Below, piece after piece: positions 35,773 through 43,638 of a DNA stretch of 64,000 nucleotides. Location of the stretch: NCBI RefSeq assembly GCF_004014855.1, contig NZ_CP034930.1:1054001-1118000 (forward strand). The letters run 5' to 3'. This DNA comes from Apibacter raozihei (GTDB taxonomy: Bacteria > Bacteroidota > Bacteroidia > Flavobacteriales > Weeksellaceae). Under the pieces are notes generated by a model that did no database searches, was not told the DNA's origin, and saw only the letters and a list, made by a program, of their open reading frames with translations. The translations under genes were made by a program, and so were the position numbers. Numbering within the stretch: the first letter of the stretch is position 1; each line of letters opens with the position of its first letter.

Positions 35773-36543
35773 ATGAGTAAATCTATTTGTCAGGTTAGTG
35801 TAGCTCCTGTCCGAAAAGAACCTTCAGATGCTTCAGAAATGGTTACGCAACTTTTGTTTGGAGAAATATGTGAGGTCTTAGAAGTAAAGAAACAATGGAT
35901 TAAGATAAAAATTATTTTCGATGAATATGAAGGATGGATAGATTCGAAACAGGTTACAAGTTTAAGTGAGCTTGAATATGCAAATTTTCAGCAAGAAATT
36001 ATGTTCATTTCTGAACCTTTTAGCTTACTGGTTTCTAAAAATGAACCTTTTCCAGTAACTATCGGTGCAGAAATCCACCTTCTCAATGAAGAAGGAGAAT
36101 TCGAACTTACTTCCAATAACAAGTTTCTTGTAGATGAACCATTAATAAAAGGGAAACAAAATAAAAGTCAAATTCTGGAATTAGCTTTTAAATATATCAA
36201 TACGCCTTACTTATGGGGAGGAAAAAGTACTTATGGGGTAGATTGTAGCGGATTAGTACAAATGGTTTATAAAATGGCCGGGTATAAATTACCCAGAGAT
36301 ACTTATCAACAAGCTGAAGTTGGTCAGGTGCTTAGTTTTATCGAAGAAGCTGAGCCTGGAGATTTGGCTTTTTTTGAAAATGAAGAGGGTAGAATTATTC
36401 ATGTCGGGTTTATTTTAGCTGATCAAAAAATTCTTCATGCTCATGGCAAAGTACGAGTTGATAACTTGGATTATACAGGCATTTTTAATTCTGATTTAAA
36501 CAGGTATACACATCAGTTGAGAGTAATGAGGAAAATTTTCTAA
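35773..36543 (+). CDS. NlpC/P60 family cell-wall hydrolase with SH3-like domains
   Basis: 256 residues, no clear signal peptide. Residues 1-80 form an SH3-like domain (RKEPSDASEMVTQLLFGE, KIIFDEYEGWIDSKQV), a second SH3-like segment follows, and the NlpC/P60 catalytic domain starts near 135. Catalytic residues are Cys in YGVDCSGLVQMVY, His in IIHVGFI and His in ILHAHGKV. These enzymes cut gamma-D-Glu-diamino acid bonds in peptidoglycan peptides, here perhaps in recycling since export is not evident. It is cotranscribed with the methyltransferase. Confidence 0.85.
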   Translation: MSKSICQVSVAPVRKEPSDASEMVTQLLFGEICEVLEVKKQWIKIKIIFDEYEGWIDSKQVTSLSELEYANFQQEIMFISEPFSLLVSKNEPFPVTIGAEIHLLNEEGEFELTSNNKFLVDEPLIKGKQNKSQILELAFKYINTPYLWGGKSTYGVDCSGLVQMVYKMAGYKLPRDTYQQAEVGQVLSFIEEAEPGDLAFFENEEGRIIHVGFILADQKILHAHGKVRVDNLDYTGIFNSDLNRYTHQLRVMRKIF

Positions 36544-36610
36544 GTGCAACAGGTTATAGCCACTACTTAAAACGTGTTTTTTCAATTGCATGAAAAGAAC
36601 GTAGAAAAAT

Positions 36611-37207
36611 ATGAAGAATAAATTTTCAGAGTACAAGATTGAAGTTGCGCTAGATGAAGTGGGGAGGGGTTGCCTGGCCGGGCCGGTTGTAGCTGCTGCT
36701 GTTGTTTTTCCGGAATCATACTTTCATGATGAAATTACAGATTCAAAGAAATTAAGTGCTTCTAAGCGTAAAGAGCTGGAAGTTCAGATAAAAGAGAATG
36801 CCGTTGATTTTGCTATTGCAGAGGTTTCTCCTCAAAAAATAGATGAAATTAATATACTGAATGCTAGTTTTTTAGCTATGCATAAGGCGATAAATGCGTT
36901 AACTGTCTTACCTGAATTTTTATTAGTTGATGGGAATCGGTTCAATCCATATAAAAATATTCCTCATTACTGTGCAGTAAAAGGAGATTCTCTTTATTTA
37001 AATATTGCAGCTGCGTCGATTTTAGCAAAAAATTACAGAGATCATTTGATGGAAAAGCTGGCACAGGAATTTCCTCAATACCAATGGGCTAAAAATAAAG
37101 GCTATCCAACGATTGCTCATCGCGAAGCTATTTCAAGGTGCGGAATAACTGTTCATCACCGTAAATCATTCAGATTGTTGTCGACCCAATTAACGTTGGA
37201 TTTTTAA
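36611..37207 (+). CDS. rnhB: Ribonuclease HII
   Basis: 198 residues. Removes ribonucleotides from RNA-DNA hybrids and misincorporated ribonucleotides in DNA. The first acidic pair is in VALDEVGRGCLAGPV, with the SKKLSASKR substrate segment, LLVDGN carrying the next Asp, and KGDSLYLNIAAASILAK, all typical of RNase HII. It follows the NlpC/P60 gene by 67 bases. The second RNase H of the cell, RNase HI, is at 49656. Confidence 0.93.
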   Translation: MKNKFSEYKIEVALDEVGRGCLAGPVVAAAVVFPESYFHDEITDSKKLSASKRKELEVQIKENAVDFAIAEVSPQKIDEINILNASFLAMHKAINALTVLPEFLLVDGNRFNPYKNIPHYCAVKGDSLYLNIAAASILAKNYRDHLMEKLAQEFPQYQWAKNKGYPTIAHREAISRCGITVHHRKSFRLLSTQLTLDF

Positions 37208-37248
37208 ATAGATTTACATGATTTACGGGAAAATTGGGAAAAAAAAGG

Positions 37249-37256
37249 TATATTTG
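37249..37256 (+). promoter_or_regulatory. Promoter -7 box of the UbiA/DprE cluster
   Basis: TATATTTG, a perfect TAnnTTTG, 22 bases before the GTG start at 37279, which supports that non-ATG start. Confidence 0.55.
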
Positions 37257-37278
37257 CAACTAGAAATTTTTATATAGC

Positions 37279-38142
37279 GTGGAGTATTTAAAATTAATTA
37301 GAATTCAACAGTGGGTTAAAAATTCTTTTGTTTTTTTACCTATTTTTTTTGCCGGTAAATTATTGGATTTTCAATTATTAATGAATACTATCATTGGCTT
37401 TTTTGCATTTTCATTTATTGCAAGTTCTATATATGTTATTAATGACTATGTAGATATTGAAAGTGACCGTCAGCATCCTGAAAAAAAGAACCGGCCTTTA
37501 GCGAGCGGTAAAATAAATAAAAAACAGGCAATATTGGTATTTATCACCTTGTTTGCTTTAGCTTTTTTATGTTGTTTCGTTTTGGATTCAGTAAAAGTTG
37601 CGATAATAATCTCAGTTTATTTTATCATGAATCTGGCGTATAGTTTTAAACTTAAACATATTGCATTAATTGATATAACCATTATTGCTTTAGGTTTCTT
37701 GTTACGGGTTTTTGTGGGAGGTTATGCAACAGGCCTTCTGGTTTCCATATGGGCTATAATGCTTACATTTTTCCTGGCTTTGATTATGGGTATAGGTAAA
37801 AGGAGGGGAGAACTCATCAATGCTGAATTAACCGGAAAAACTCGCAAAGCTCTTGATGGATATAATATCCAATTTACAGATGTAGCTATGACCGTCGTTT
37901 CAACATGTTCCGTCGTTTGTTACATCATGTATACGTTGGATCCCGATGTTAAAAAGAATTTCCATTATTCCGTTGTTTATACTGTAATATTCGTAATACT
38001 GGGAATATTAAGATATTTGCAACTAACTTTTGTCTATAATAAAACAGAATCACCCACAAAAGTGGTATATAAAGATCATTTTCTTCAGATTGTTATAGTT
38101 CTATGGGTGGCTGTTGTGTTTATACTCAAATACTCAAAATAA
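37279..38142 (+). CDS. UbiA-family phosphoribosyltransferase, decaprenyl-phosphate phosphoribosyltransferase-like
   Basis: 287 residues with about eight membrane spans, starting at GTG 37279. The segment NDYVDIESDRQHPEKKNRPL (about residue 55) carries the N-D-x-x-D...D-R-x-H-P-x-K signature of the decaprenyl-phosphate phosphoribosyltransferase (Rv3806c-type) branch of UbiA rather than the quinone branch. It would transfer phosphoribose from PRPP to a polyprenyl phosphate in the inner membrane. Its neighbours, a DprE1-like oxidase, a DprE2-like reductase and a HAD phosphatase, are the other steps of polyprenyl-phosphate-arabinose synthesis, which supports this reading over MenA/UbiA. Confidence 0.8.
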   Translation: MEYLKLIRIQQWVKNSFVFLPIFFAGKLLDFQLLMNTIIGFFAFSFIASSIYVINDYVDIESDRQHPEKKNRPLASGKINKKQAILVFITLFALAFLCCFVLDSVKVAIIISVYFIMNLAYSFKLKHIALIDITIIALGFLLRVFVGGYATGLLVSIWAIMLTFFLALIMGIGKRRGELINAELTGKTRKALDGYNIQFTDVAMTVVSTCSVVCYIMYTLDPDVKKNFHYSVVYTVIFVILGILRYLQLTFVYNKTESPTKVVYKDHFLQIVIVLWVAVVFILKYSK

Positions 38143-38149
38143 CCATAAT

Positions 38150-39472
38150 ATGCAAAAAACGGCTATGAAACATGAAATTACAAACTGGGGGAAATATCCG
38201 GTAGTAGAAACTCAATTTCATGAAACATCTGATATTTTAAAAATACAAAAGATTATAAAAGAAAGTGGTTCGGTTATAGCCAGAGGAAATGGAAGATCTT
38301 ACGGAGATAACTCACTTAATAAAGAGAACATTGTTTCAACGATAAAACTGAATAAATTTATATCGTTTGATCGTGAGAACGGAATTTTTGAATGTGAATC
38401 GGGAGTAATTCTTTCTGACATTTTAGATACCGTTGTACCGGAAGGTTTTTTCCTTAAAGTAACACCCGGAACTAAATTAATTACAGTCGGAGGAGCAATA
38501 GGCTCGGATGTACATGGAAAAAATAATCATAAAGAAGGATGTTTTGGGGATTGTTTAATAGACTTTGTTATCATTACAGAAACAGGAGAAATAAAAAAAT
38601 GTTCAAGAGAAGAAAATTCGCAGTTGTTTTGGGATACACTAGGAGGAATGGGGCTTACCGGGGTAGTAATTTCTGCCAGATTTAAACTAAAAAAAATTCA
38701 AACTGCTTATATAAGGCAAAGAGTATTGAAAGCAGATAACTTAGATCAGATTTTTCAGTATTTTGATGAACTCGAAAAATGGCCCTATAGTGTAGCATGG
38801 ATTGATTGTCTACAGAAAGGCGATAAAATAGGGCGTTCAATATTAATGGTAGGAGAAAGTGCAAATCTAACAGATTTGCCAACTAAATGGAAAGGAAATC
38901 CTTTAAACCCGAAGAAAAAGAAAAAATTAAATATTCCGTTTAATTTTCCATCTTTCGTTTTAAACACGTTAACGGTTAAGGCCTTTAATTTTCTTTACTA
39001 CTTCAAGCAACGTCAAAAGATAATTAATAATGTGGTAGATTATGATACCTTTTTCTACCCTTTAGATGCAATAAACAACTGGAACCGTATTTATGGGAAA
39101 AACGGTTTTATTCAATATCAATTTATCATTCCTAAAGAAGTTGGTAAAAAAGGGATGACTGAAATACTTAAGACAATAGCAAATAGTGGTCAAGGTTCTT
39201 TTTTGGCTGTACTAAAGCTGTATAAAAAAGGTAGCCCTGAAGCCCATAATTCTTTTCCTATAGACGGATATAGTTTGGCGCTGGATTTTAAAATTAACAG
39301 TAAGCTTCCTGCACTGGTATCTCAGCTTGATGAGATTGTTGAACAGTATAATGGACGAATTTATTTGGCTAAAGATTCAATGTCTAAAAAATCTTTGATT
39401 GATTATGTAAAGGTGCCTGAAACAGGAAAGTTTGATTCTGTTCAGCATCAAAGAATAAAAAGCAATAGATAA
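38150..39472 (+). CDS. FAD-dependent DprE1-like oxidoreductase
   Basis: About 440 residues from ATG 38150 (MQKTAMKHEITNWGKYP); ATG 38165 is an alternative. The reading from 38114 would overlap the UbiA gene and add unlikely residues. The FAD-binding PCMH-type domain shows RGNGRSYGD and the DprE1 segment DVHGKNNHKEGCFGD, near the site that binds flavin in DprE1. In mycobacterial DprE1 the benzothiazinone target Cys387 lies in an N-I-C-V-D-F segment; here the matching segment is YSLALDFKI with Ala. It probably oxidises the C2 of polyprenyl-phospho-ribose, and the DprE2-like SDR downstream would complete the epimerisation. It is cotranscribed. Confidence 0.8.
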   Translation: MQKTAMKHEITNWGKYPVVETQFHETSDILKIQKIIKESGSVIARGNGRSYGDNSLNKENIVSTIKLNKFISFDRENGIFECESGVILSDILDTVVPEGFFLKVTPGTKLITVGGAIGSDVHGKNNHKEGCFGDCLIDFVIITETGEIKKCSREENSQLFWDTLGGMGLTGVVISARFKLKKIQTAYIRQRVLKADNLDQIFQYFDELEKWPYSVAWIDCLQKGDKIGRSILMVGESANLTDLPTKWKGNPLNPKKKKKLNIPFNFPSFVLNTLTVKAFNFLYYFKQRQKIINNVVDYDTFFYPLDAINNWNRIYGKNGFIQYQFIIPKEVGKKGMTEILKTIANSGQGSFLAVLKLYKKGSPEAHNSFPIDGYSLALDFKINSKLPALVSQLDEIVEQYNGRIYLAKDSMSKKSLIDYVKVPETGKFDSVQHQRIKSNR

Positions 39473-39476
39473 TTTA

Positions 39477-39978
39477 ATGAAGAACGGAGAATATAAATAT
39501 TATTTTTTATTTGTTCTCTTAGTAGCAGGAATTAGCTTTGTCCCGTTTTTTTTATCTTATGGAGGAATCAATAGCGATGCAGTTGCATATTTTAAATTAG
39601 CAAAAGAATTTCCCCAAGTAACAAGTAATCTATTTCCTATTGGATATCCTTTATTGTTAAAACTAGGATACTATTTTACTTACGAATTTTATTTTAATTC
39701 AAGTATTATTTTCATTTCCTTTATATTTGTGAATCATTTAAAGAATCTCATAAAATTTTTATCTAAACTTAATTTAGATAGAATAACAAATGAAAAAATA
39801 TTTCTATTTACAGAATACTTTTTACAAATAAAAAATAAAATATATCCATCTCTATATGCAATCAGGTTTTATTAATTCAACAATTGTAAGGACATATAAT
39901 CCAAATATTGTATTAATAAAAAGTGATAGTACTATAAGAAATAAAAATTTAATTATATATAATTCAGAATTAAGATGA
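39477..39978 (+). pseudogene. Decayed multi-spanning membrane protein (glycosyltransferase-like) in the DprE cluster
   Basis: An intact N-terminal 132 residues (signal anchor YYFLFVLLVAGISFVPFF, then GGINSDAVAYFKLAKEF, typical of GT-C glycosyltransferase openings with an acidic first loop) is followed by a stop. A second frame continues Q-S-G-F-I-N-S-T-I-V-R-T-Y-N-P... to K-S-D-S-T-I-R-N-K-N-L-I-I-Y-N-S-E-L-R, ending at a TGA that overlaps the ATG of the next gene. Real GT-C proteins are about 450-600 residues, so most of the middle has been deleted while both ends and the coupling to the SDR gene remain. The family is inferred from the N-terminus only. Confidence 0.65.
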
Positions 39979-40703
39979 TAATATTAGGAGCTACTTCAGA
40001 CATCTCACAAGCTTTTGTTGAAAAGGTGTTATCGGAAACAAAAGAAATTATTCCAGAAGTGTATTTGATAACTTCAAATCCAAAAGAAACAGAAAGATTT
40101 GCCAGACATATACAGGTAAAGTACAAGCAAGAGTCTAAAGTAATTCATTTGGATATTACCAAAGAAATCGACTATTCATTATTTCAAAACATTGAATCTC
40201 AATTAGTGTTTTGCGCTACCGGATTTTTAGGTAAAAATACTGAGGATGGATTATATGATGAAAAAAATACAGAAAGAATAATTGAAATCAATTACTCTAA
40301 ACTGGTTCCGCTTATTAACTTTTGGGCTCAAAAATTCGAAGAGGCTAGAAAAGGAACTATTATAGGACTATCTTCTGTTGCCGGATTAAGAGGAAGGCAA
40401 AGTAACTTTATATATGGAAGCGCAAAAGCCGGATTTATGGTTTATTTAGATGGATTAAGAAATTATCTCTTTCATAAAAATGTTCACGTTATGACGGTAC
40501 TTCCGGGTTTTATGGATACTAAAATGACTGCAGGACTTCCTTTGCCTAAACCATTAACAGCCAATCCTTCTCAAGCAGCTTCAATCATTTATAAAGCATA
40601 TAAAAAGAAAAAAAATAAAATCTATGTTACAGGAATATGGTGGGTAATAATGTCTATAGTAACTAACATTCCAGAGTTTATTTTCAAAAAAATGAAAATG
40701 TAA
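39975..40703 (+). CDS. SDR-family DprE2-like oxidoreductase
   Basis: 242 residues. NAD(P)-binding GATSDIS (residues 5-11), catalytic Ser in GLSSVAG and YGSAKAG with the Tyr-x-x-x-Lys pair. In the polyprenyl-phosphate-arabinose pathway DprE2 reduces the 2-keto intermediate made by DprE1; the neighbouring DprE1-like gene supports that. Its ATG overlaps the stop of the decayed gene upstream as ATGA. C-terminal segment VTGIWWVIMSIVTNIPEFIF is a possible membrane-associating helix, as in DprE2. Confidence 0.82.
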   Translation: MIILGATSDISQAFVEKVLSETKEIIPEVYLITSNPKETERFARHIQVKYKQESKVIHLDITKEIDYSLFQNIESQLVFCATGFLGKNTEDGLYDEKNTERIIEINYSKLVPLINFWAQKFEEARKGTIIGLSSVAGLRGRQSNFIYGSAKAGFMVYLDGLRNYLFHKNVHVMTVLPGFMDTKMTAGLPLPKPLTANPSQAASIIYKAYKKKKNKIYVTGIWWVIMSIVTNIPEFIFKKMKM

Positions 40704-40715
40704 TTTTATAGGTAG

Positions 40716-41300
40716 ATGAAAAGACTTTATCTTTTTGATTTTGATGGTACTCTTACTAATAAAGATACCATGTTTGACTTTTTACAATTTAGTTTCCCTA
40801 AGAATTACACAACGGCTTTTATACGATTTGTGCCGATTTTTCTATTAACTAAATTTAAAATTTTAAAAGCGGAGAAAGCAAAACAAAAATTTATTGCTCA
40901 CTTTTTAAAAGGGAAAACCAAGGATGAGATAGAGATTTTATCCAATAACTATTTTGAATATAGGAAAGATTCAATATTTAGAAAAAGAGCACTCAGTTAT
41001 GTTAAAGATTTAGCTCATGAAGAAAATAAATATATTGTAACTGCTTCTCTGGACATATGGGTTAAGCCATTTGCAAAATATTTAGGTGTAAGATTAATAT
41101 CTACTCAGGCAGAATTTGTAAACGATGTTTTTACAGGAAATTTTGCAACTCCCAATTGTAATTATAAACAAAAAGTTGCTCGTGTTATTGGAGAGATTCA
41201 ATTATCTCAATTTAAGGAAGTATATGCATTTGGAGATACAAATGGAGATAAATTTATGCTAAAACTGGCAACCAATCCCCATTTCAAGTATTTTGAATAA
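40716..41300 (+). CDS. HAD-IB family phosphatase
   Basis: 194 residues of the phosphoserine-phosphatase type. Motif I is FDFDGTLT (residues 7-14), motif II is VTASLD, and motif IV is FGDTNGDK. It lies 12 bases after the DprE2-like gene, so it probably dephosphorylates a phosphoribosyl or phosphosugar-lipid intermediate of the same pathway, a step done by a PAP2 enzyme in mycobacteria. The link is by context, not by substrate evidence. A terminator closes the cluster at 41322. Confidence 0.8.
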   Translation: MKRLYLFDFDGTLTNKDTMFDFLQFSFPKNYTTAFIRFVPIFLLTKFKILKAEKAKQKFIAHFLKGKTKDEIEILSNNYFEYRKDSIFRKRALSYVKDLAHEENKYIVTASLDIWVKPFAKYLGVRLISTQAEFVNDVFTGNFATPNCNYKQKVARVIGEIQLSQFKEVYAFGDTNGDKFMLKLATNPHFKYFE

Positions 41301-41321
41301 GTATTAAAAGATAATTACAAC

Positions 41322-41364
41322 ATAAAAAAGAAGGATATTTAATTTAAATATCCTTCTTTTTTAT
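41322..41364 (+). terminator. Terminator of the UbiA-DprE cluster
   Basis: Near-perfect 20-bp stem (41322-41341 with 41345-41364) with a T run, 21 bases after the HAD stop. Confidence 0.85.
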
Positions 41365-41580
41365 AATTATTGATTCATGAAAGAATCATGATGTATCAAT
41401 GTAATTTAATTGAATACAAATTATGCATATGCATAATGTATTTTTCAGAGTGAGTGGTATTATAACTCATAAATTTTATTTAAAGACTTAATAAACCTTT
41501 AATGCTAATATAATAAATATCTTTCAGCCTGAGTTTACACAGTAAAGAACTTCAGATATAGAAATTAACAAATGTAGTTT

Positions 41581-42075
41581 TTAATCCTCAATATCTAATT
41601 TATCCTGAGTAAAAGAACATGAAATTTTAAACTTCATTGGATCTTCCTGGGTGATAAAATCTTCACAATAGCCTTTCCAGATAAGTTTTAAATTTCCTTG
41701 TTCATCTTTTCCAAATTTTAAATCGTTTTCGTCTGTTTCCAAATTATCCTCATCATTAATATTAAGGTTAGTATAAAACAGCTCTTCAACATCTCCATTT
41801 TCGTTTTCTTTTTCTTCAAAAGAAGGTATCTGGAAATTTTTACCAATCAATTGGCCTATAGTTTTTTCCGATATTTCAAAATCTTCAACAGTAAAAGAAA
41901 CTTGAGGATATTCATTTTGATATGAATCTTCTTCAACATGATCCAGATCATCGTCTGATTCAATTTCAATTACTAAAGTATTTTTTTTGTTCAGGAAAAC
42001 CACTTTACAAAAACATTTCCTGATATGATATTCAAGTGTTTCATCAGGATGATAAAACTTAATTAACCCTTTCAT
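41581..42075 (-). CDS. Uncharacterised acidic protein
   Basis: 164 residues, very acidic (long Asp/Glu stretches, e.g. EIESDDDLDHVEEDSYQ and EDNLETDENDL), with no signal peptide or membrane span. The N-terminal HPDETLEYHIRKCFCKVVF suggests a short structured beta-alpha unit before an acidic tail. I recognise no domain. It is convergent with the DprE cluster and 65 bases downstream of tyrS, so it may be cotranscribed with tyrS. Confidence 0.6.
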   Translation of the reverse strand: MKGLIKFYHPDETLEYHIRKCFCKVVFLNKKNTLVIEIESDDDLDHVEEDSYQNEYPQVSFTVEDFEISEKTIGQLIGKNFQIPSFEEKENENGDVEELFYTNLNINDEDNLETDENDLKFGKDEQGNLKLIWKGYCEDFITQEDPMKFKISCSFTQDKLDIED

Positions 42076-42139
42076 CTTGTTTTATAGGATATTTTTTAAA
42101 TATATTTAATTTTTTGTTGTTCAAAAATAATAACCTTTT

Positions 42140-43435
42140 TTAAATTCCTTTTAATATAAAGTATGATTTTTTACCTCTTTGCAGTAAAATATATTTTTGT
42201 TGTATTAAAAAGTCGGAATTTACAATAAGATCTTCTTTGATTTTTTGTTGATTAATTGATATTGAGTTTTCTTTTAAAGCTCTTCGCGCCTCACCTCTCG
42301 AAGATAAAAAACCACTAAGTTCAGATAAAACATCTATAACAGGAATTCCATTACGAATTGCATCTAAAGAAATTTCCTTTTGAGGAACTCCTTCAAAAAG
42401 GGTTAAAAATGTATTTTCATCAAGAGACAAAAAATCTTCTTGTGTTGATTTCCCAAATAAAATTCCTGATGCTTTAATCGCTTTATTTGTTTCTTCTTCT
42501 CCGTGAACCCATTGGGTAATTTCCTGAGCCAGCTTTTTTTGAAGTATTCTTGCCGCGGGATTTTCGCTATGAATTTGAATCAGCGAATCAATTTCATTCT
42601 TTGAAAGAAAAGTGTAAATTTTTATATATTTCTCGGCTTCAGTATCCGCAACGTTAAGCCAGAACTGGTAAAATTTAAATGGAGACGTTCTATTGGCATC
42701 TAACCAGATATTTTCACCTCCTTCACTTTTACCGAATTTAGATCCATCTGCTTTAGTAGTCAAGGGACAGGTTAAAGCATAAGCCTCCTTACCAATCTTT
42801 TTACGTATCAGTTCAGTTCCTGTAGTCAGGTTTCCCCATTGATCAGAGCCACCCATTTGCAATTTTACATTATTCTCTTTAAAAAGATAGTAAAAGTCGT
42901 ATCCCTGAAGTAATTGGTAAGTAAATTCTGTAAATGACATTCCCTCTTGAAATTCTCCATTAAATCTTTTTTTAACAGAATCTTTGGCCATCATATAATT
43001 TACAGTGATATGTTTTCCAATATCACGGGCAAACTCAAGAAAAGATACATTCTTCATCCAGTCGTAATTATTTACTAAAACAGCTGAATTTGGTTTGTCA
43101 CTATCAAAATCTAAAAAACGGGATAGTTGTGATTTAATACCGGCAAGATAATTATTTAAAGTATCATCATCTAGTAGATTTCTTTCATTGCTTTTGCCGG
43201 AAGGATCACCGATCATTCCTGTAGCTCCTCCTATTAAAGCCACGGGTTTATGACCGTGTTTTTGTAAATGAACCAAAAGTAAAATAGGAACCAGGCTTCC
43301 TACATGAAGAGAATCTGCCGTAGGGTCGAATCCAATATATCCTGACGTCATTTCTTTATTTAATTGTTCTTCCGTTCCTGGAATTATGTTGTGAATTAAT
43401 CCTCTCCAGGTTAACTCTTCAATAAAAGAATTCAT
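42140..43435 (-). CDS. tyrS: Tyrosyl-tRNA synthetase
   Basis: 431 residues. Class I synthetase that charges tRNA-Tyr. Visible are the class I signature region DSLHVGSLVP, with HVGS in place of HIGH, the KMSKS loop as KFGKSEGG, the tyrosine-binding TEFTYQLLQGYD, and a C-terminal S4 RNA-binding domain (EARRALKENSISINQQKI). A perfect -7 box sits 23 bases upstream, which supports the ATG at 43435. Confidence 0.95.
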   Translation of the reverse strand: MNSFIEELTWRGLIHNIIPGTEEQLNKEMTSGYIGFDPTADSLHVGSLVPILLLVHLQKHGHKPVALIGGATGMIGDPSGKSNERNLLDDDTLNNYLAGIKSQLSRFLDFDSDKPNSAVLVNNYDWMKNVSFLEFARDIGKHITVNYMMAKDSVKKRFNGEFQEGMSFTEFTYQLLQGYDFYYLFKENNVKLQMGGSDQWGNLTTGTELIRKKIGKEAYALTCPLTTKADGSKFGKSEGGENIWLDANRTSPFKFYQFWLNVADTEAEKYIKIYTFLSKNEIDSLIQIHSENPAARILQKKLAQEITQWVHGEEETNKAIKASGILFGKSTQEDFLSLDENTFLTLFEGVPQKEISLDAIRNGIPVIDVLSELSGFLSSRGEARRALKENSISINQQKIKEDLIVNSDFLIQQKYILLQRGKKSYFILKGI

Positions 43436-43457
43436 AGCATATAAATATTTTAATGAG

Positions 43458-43465
43458 CAAAGTTA
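43458..43465 (-). promoter_or_regulatory. Promoter -7 box of tyrS
   Basis: TAACTTTG on the minus strand, perfect TAnnTTTG, 23 bases before the ATG. Confidence 0.6.
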
Positions 43466-43580
43466 AAATTTTTAACTAAATCAGTATCGTTATAAAAATA
43501 AAATTATATCTAAAATTATCTTTTATAATCAAATAGGTTGCCCCTTTTAAGCTTAATGTTTTAATTTGGAGTTTAAATTG

Positions 43581-43588
43581 TATCTTTG
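43581..43588 (+). promoter_or_regulatory. Promoter -7 box of the YfhO-like/lplA pair
   Basis: TATCTTTG, perfect TAnnTTTG, 51 bases before the ATG at 43639. Confidence 0.55.
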
Positions 43589-43638
43589 GAGACTGTTTTT
43601 AGAGTTCATTTTCTGATAAACTACTATTTATTATAACT

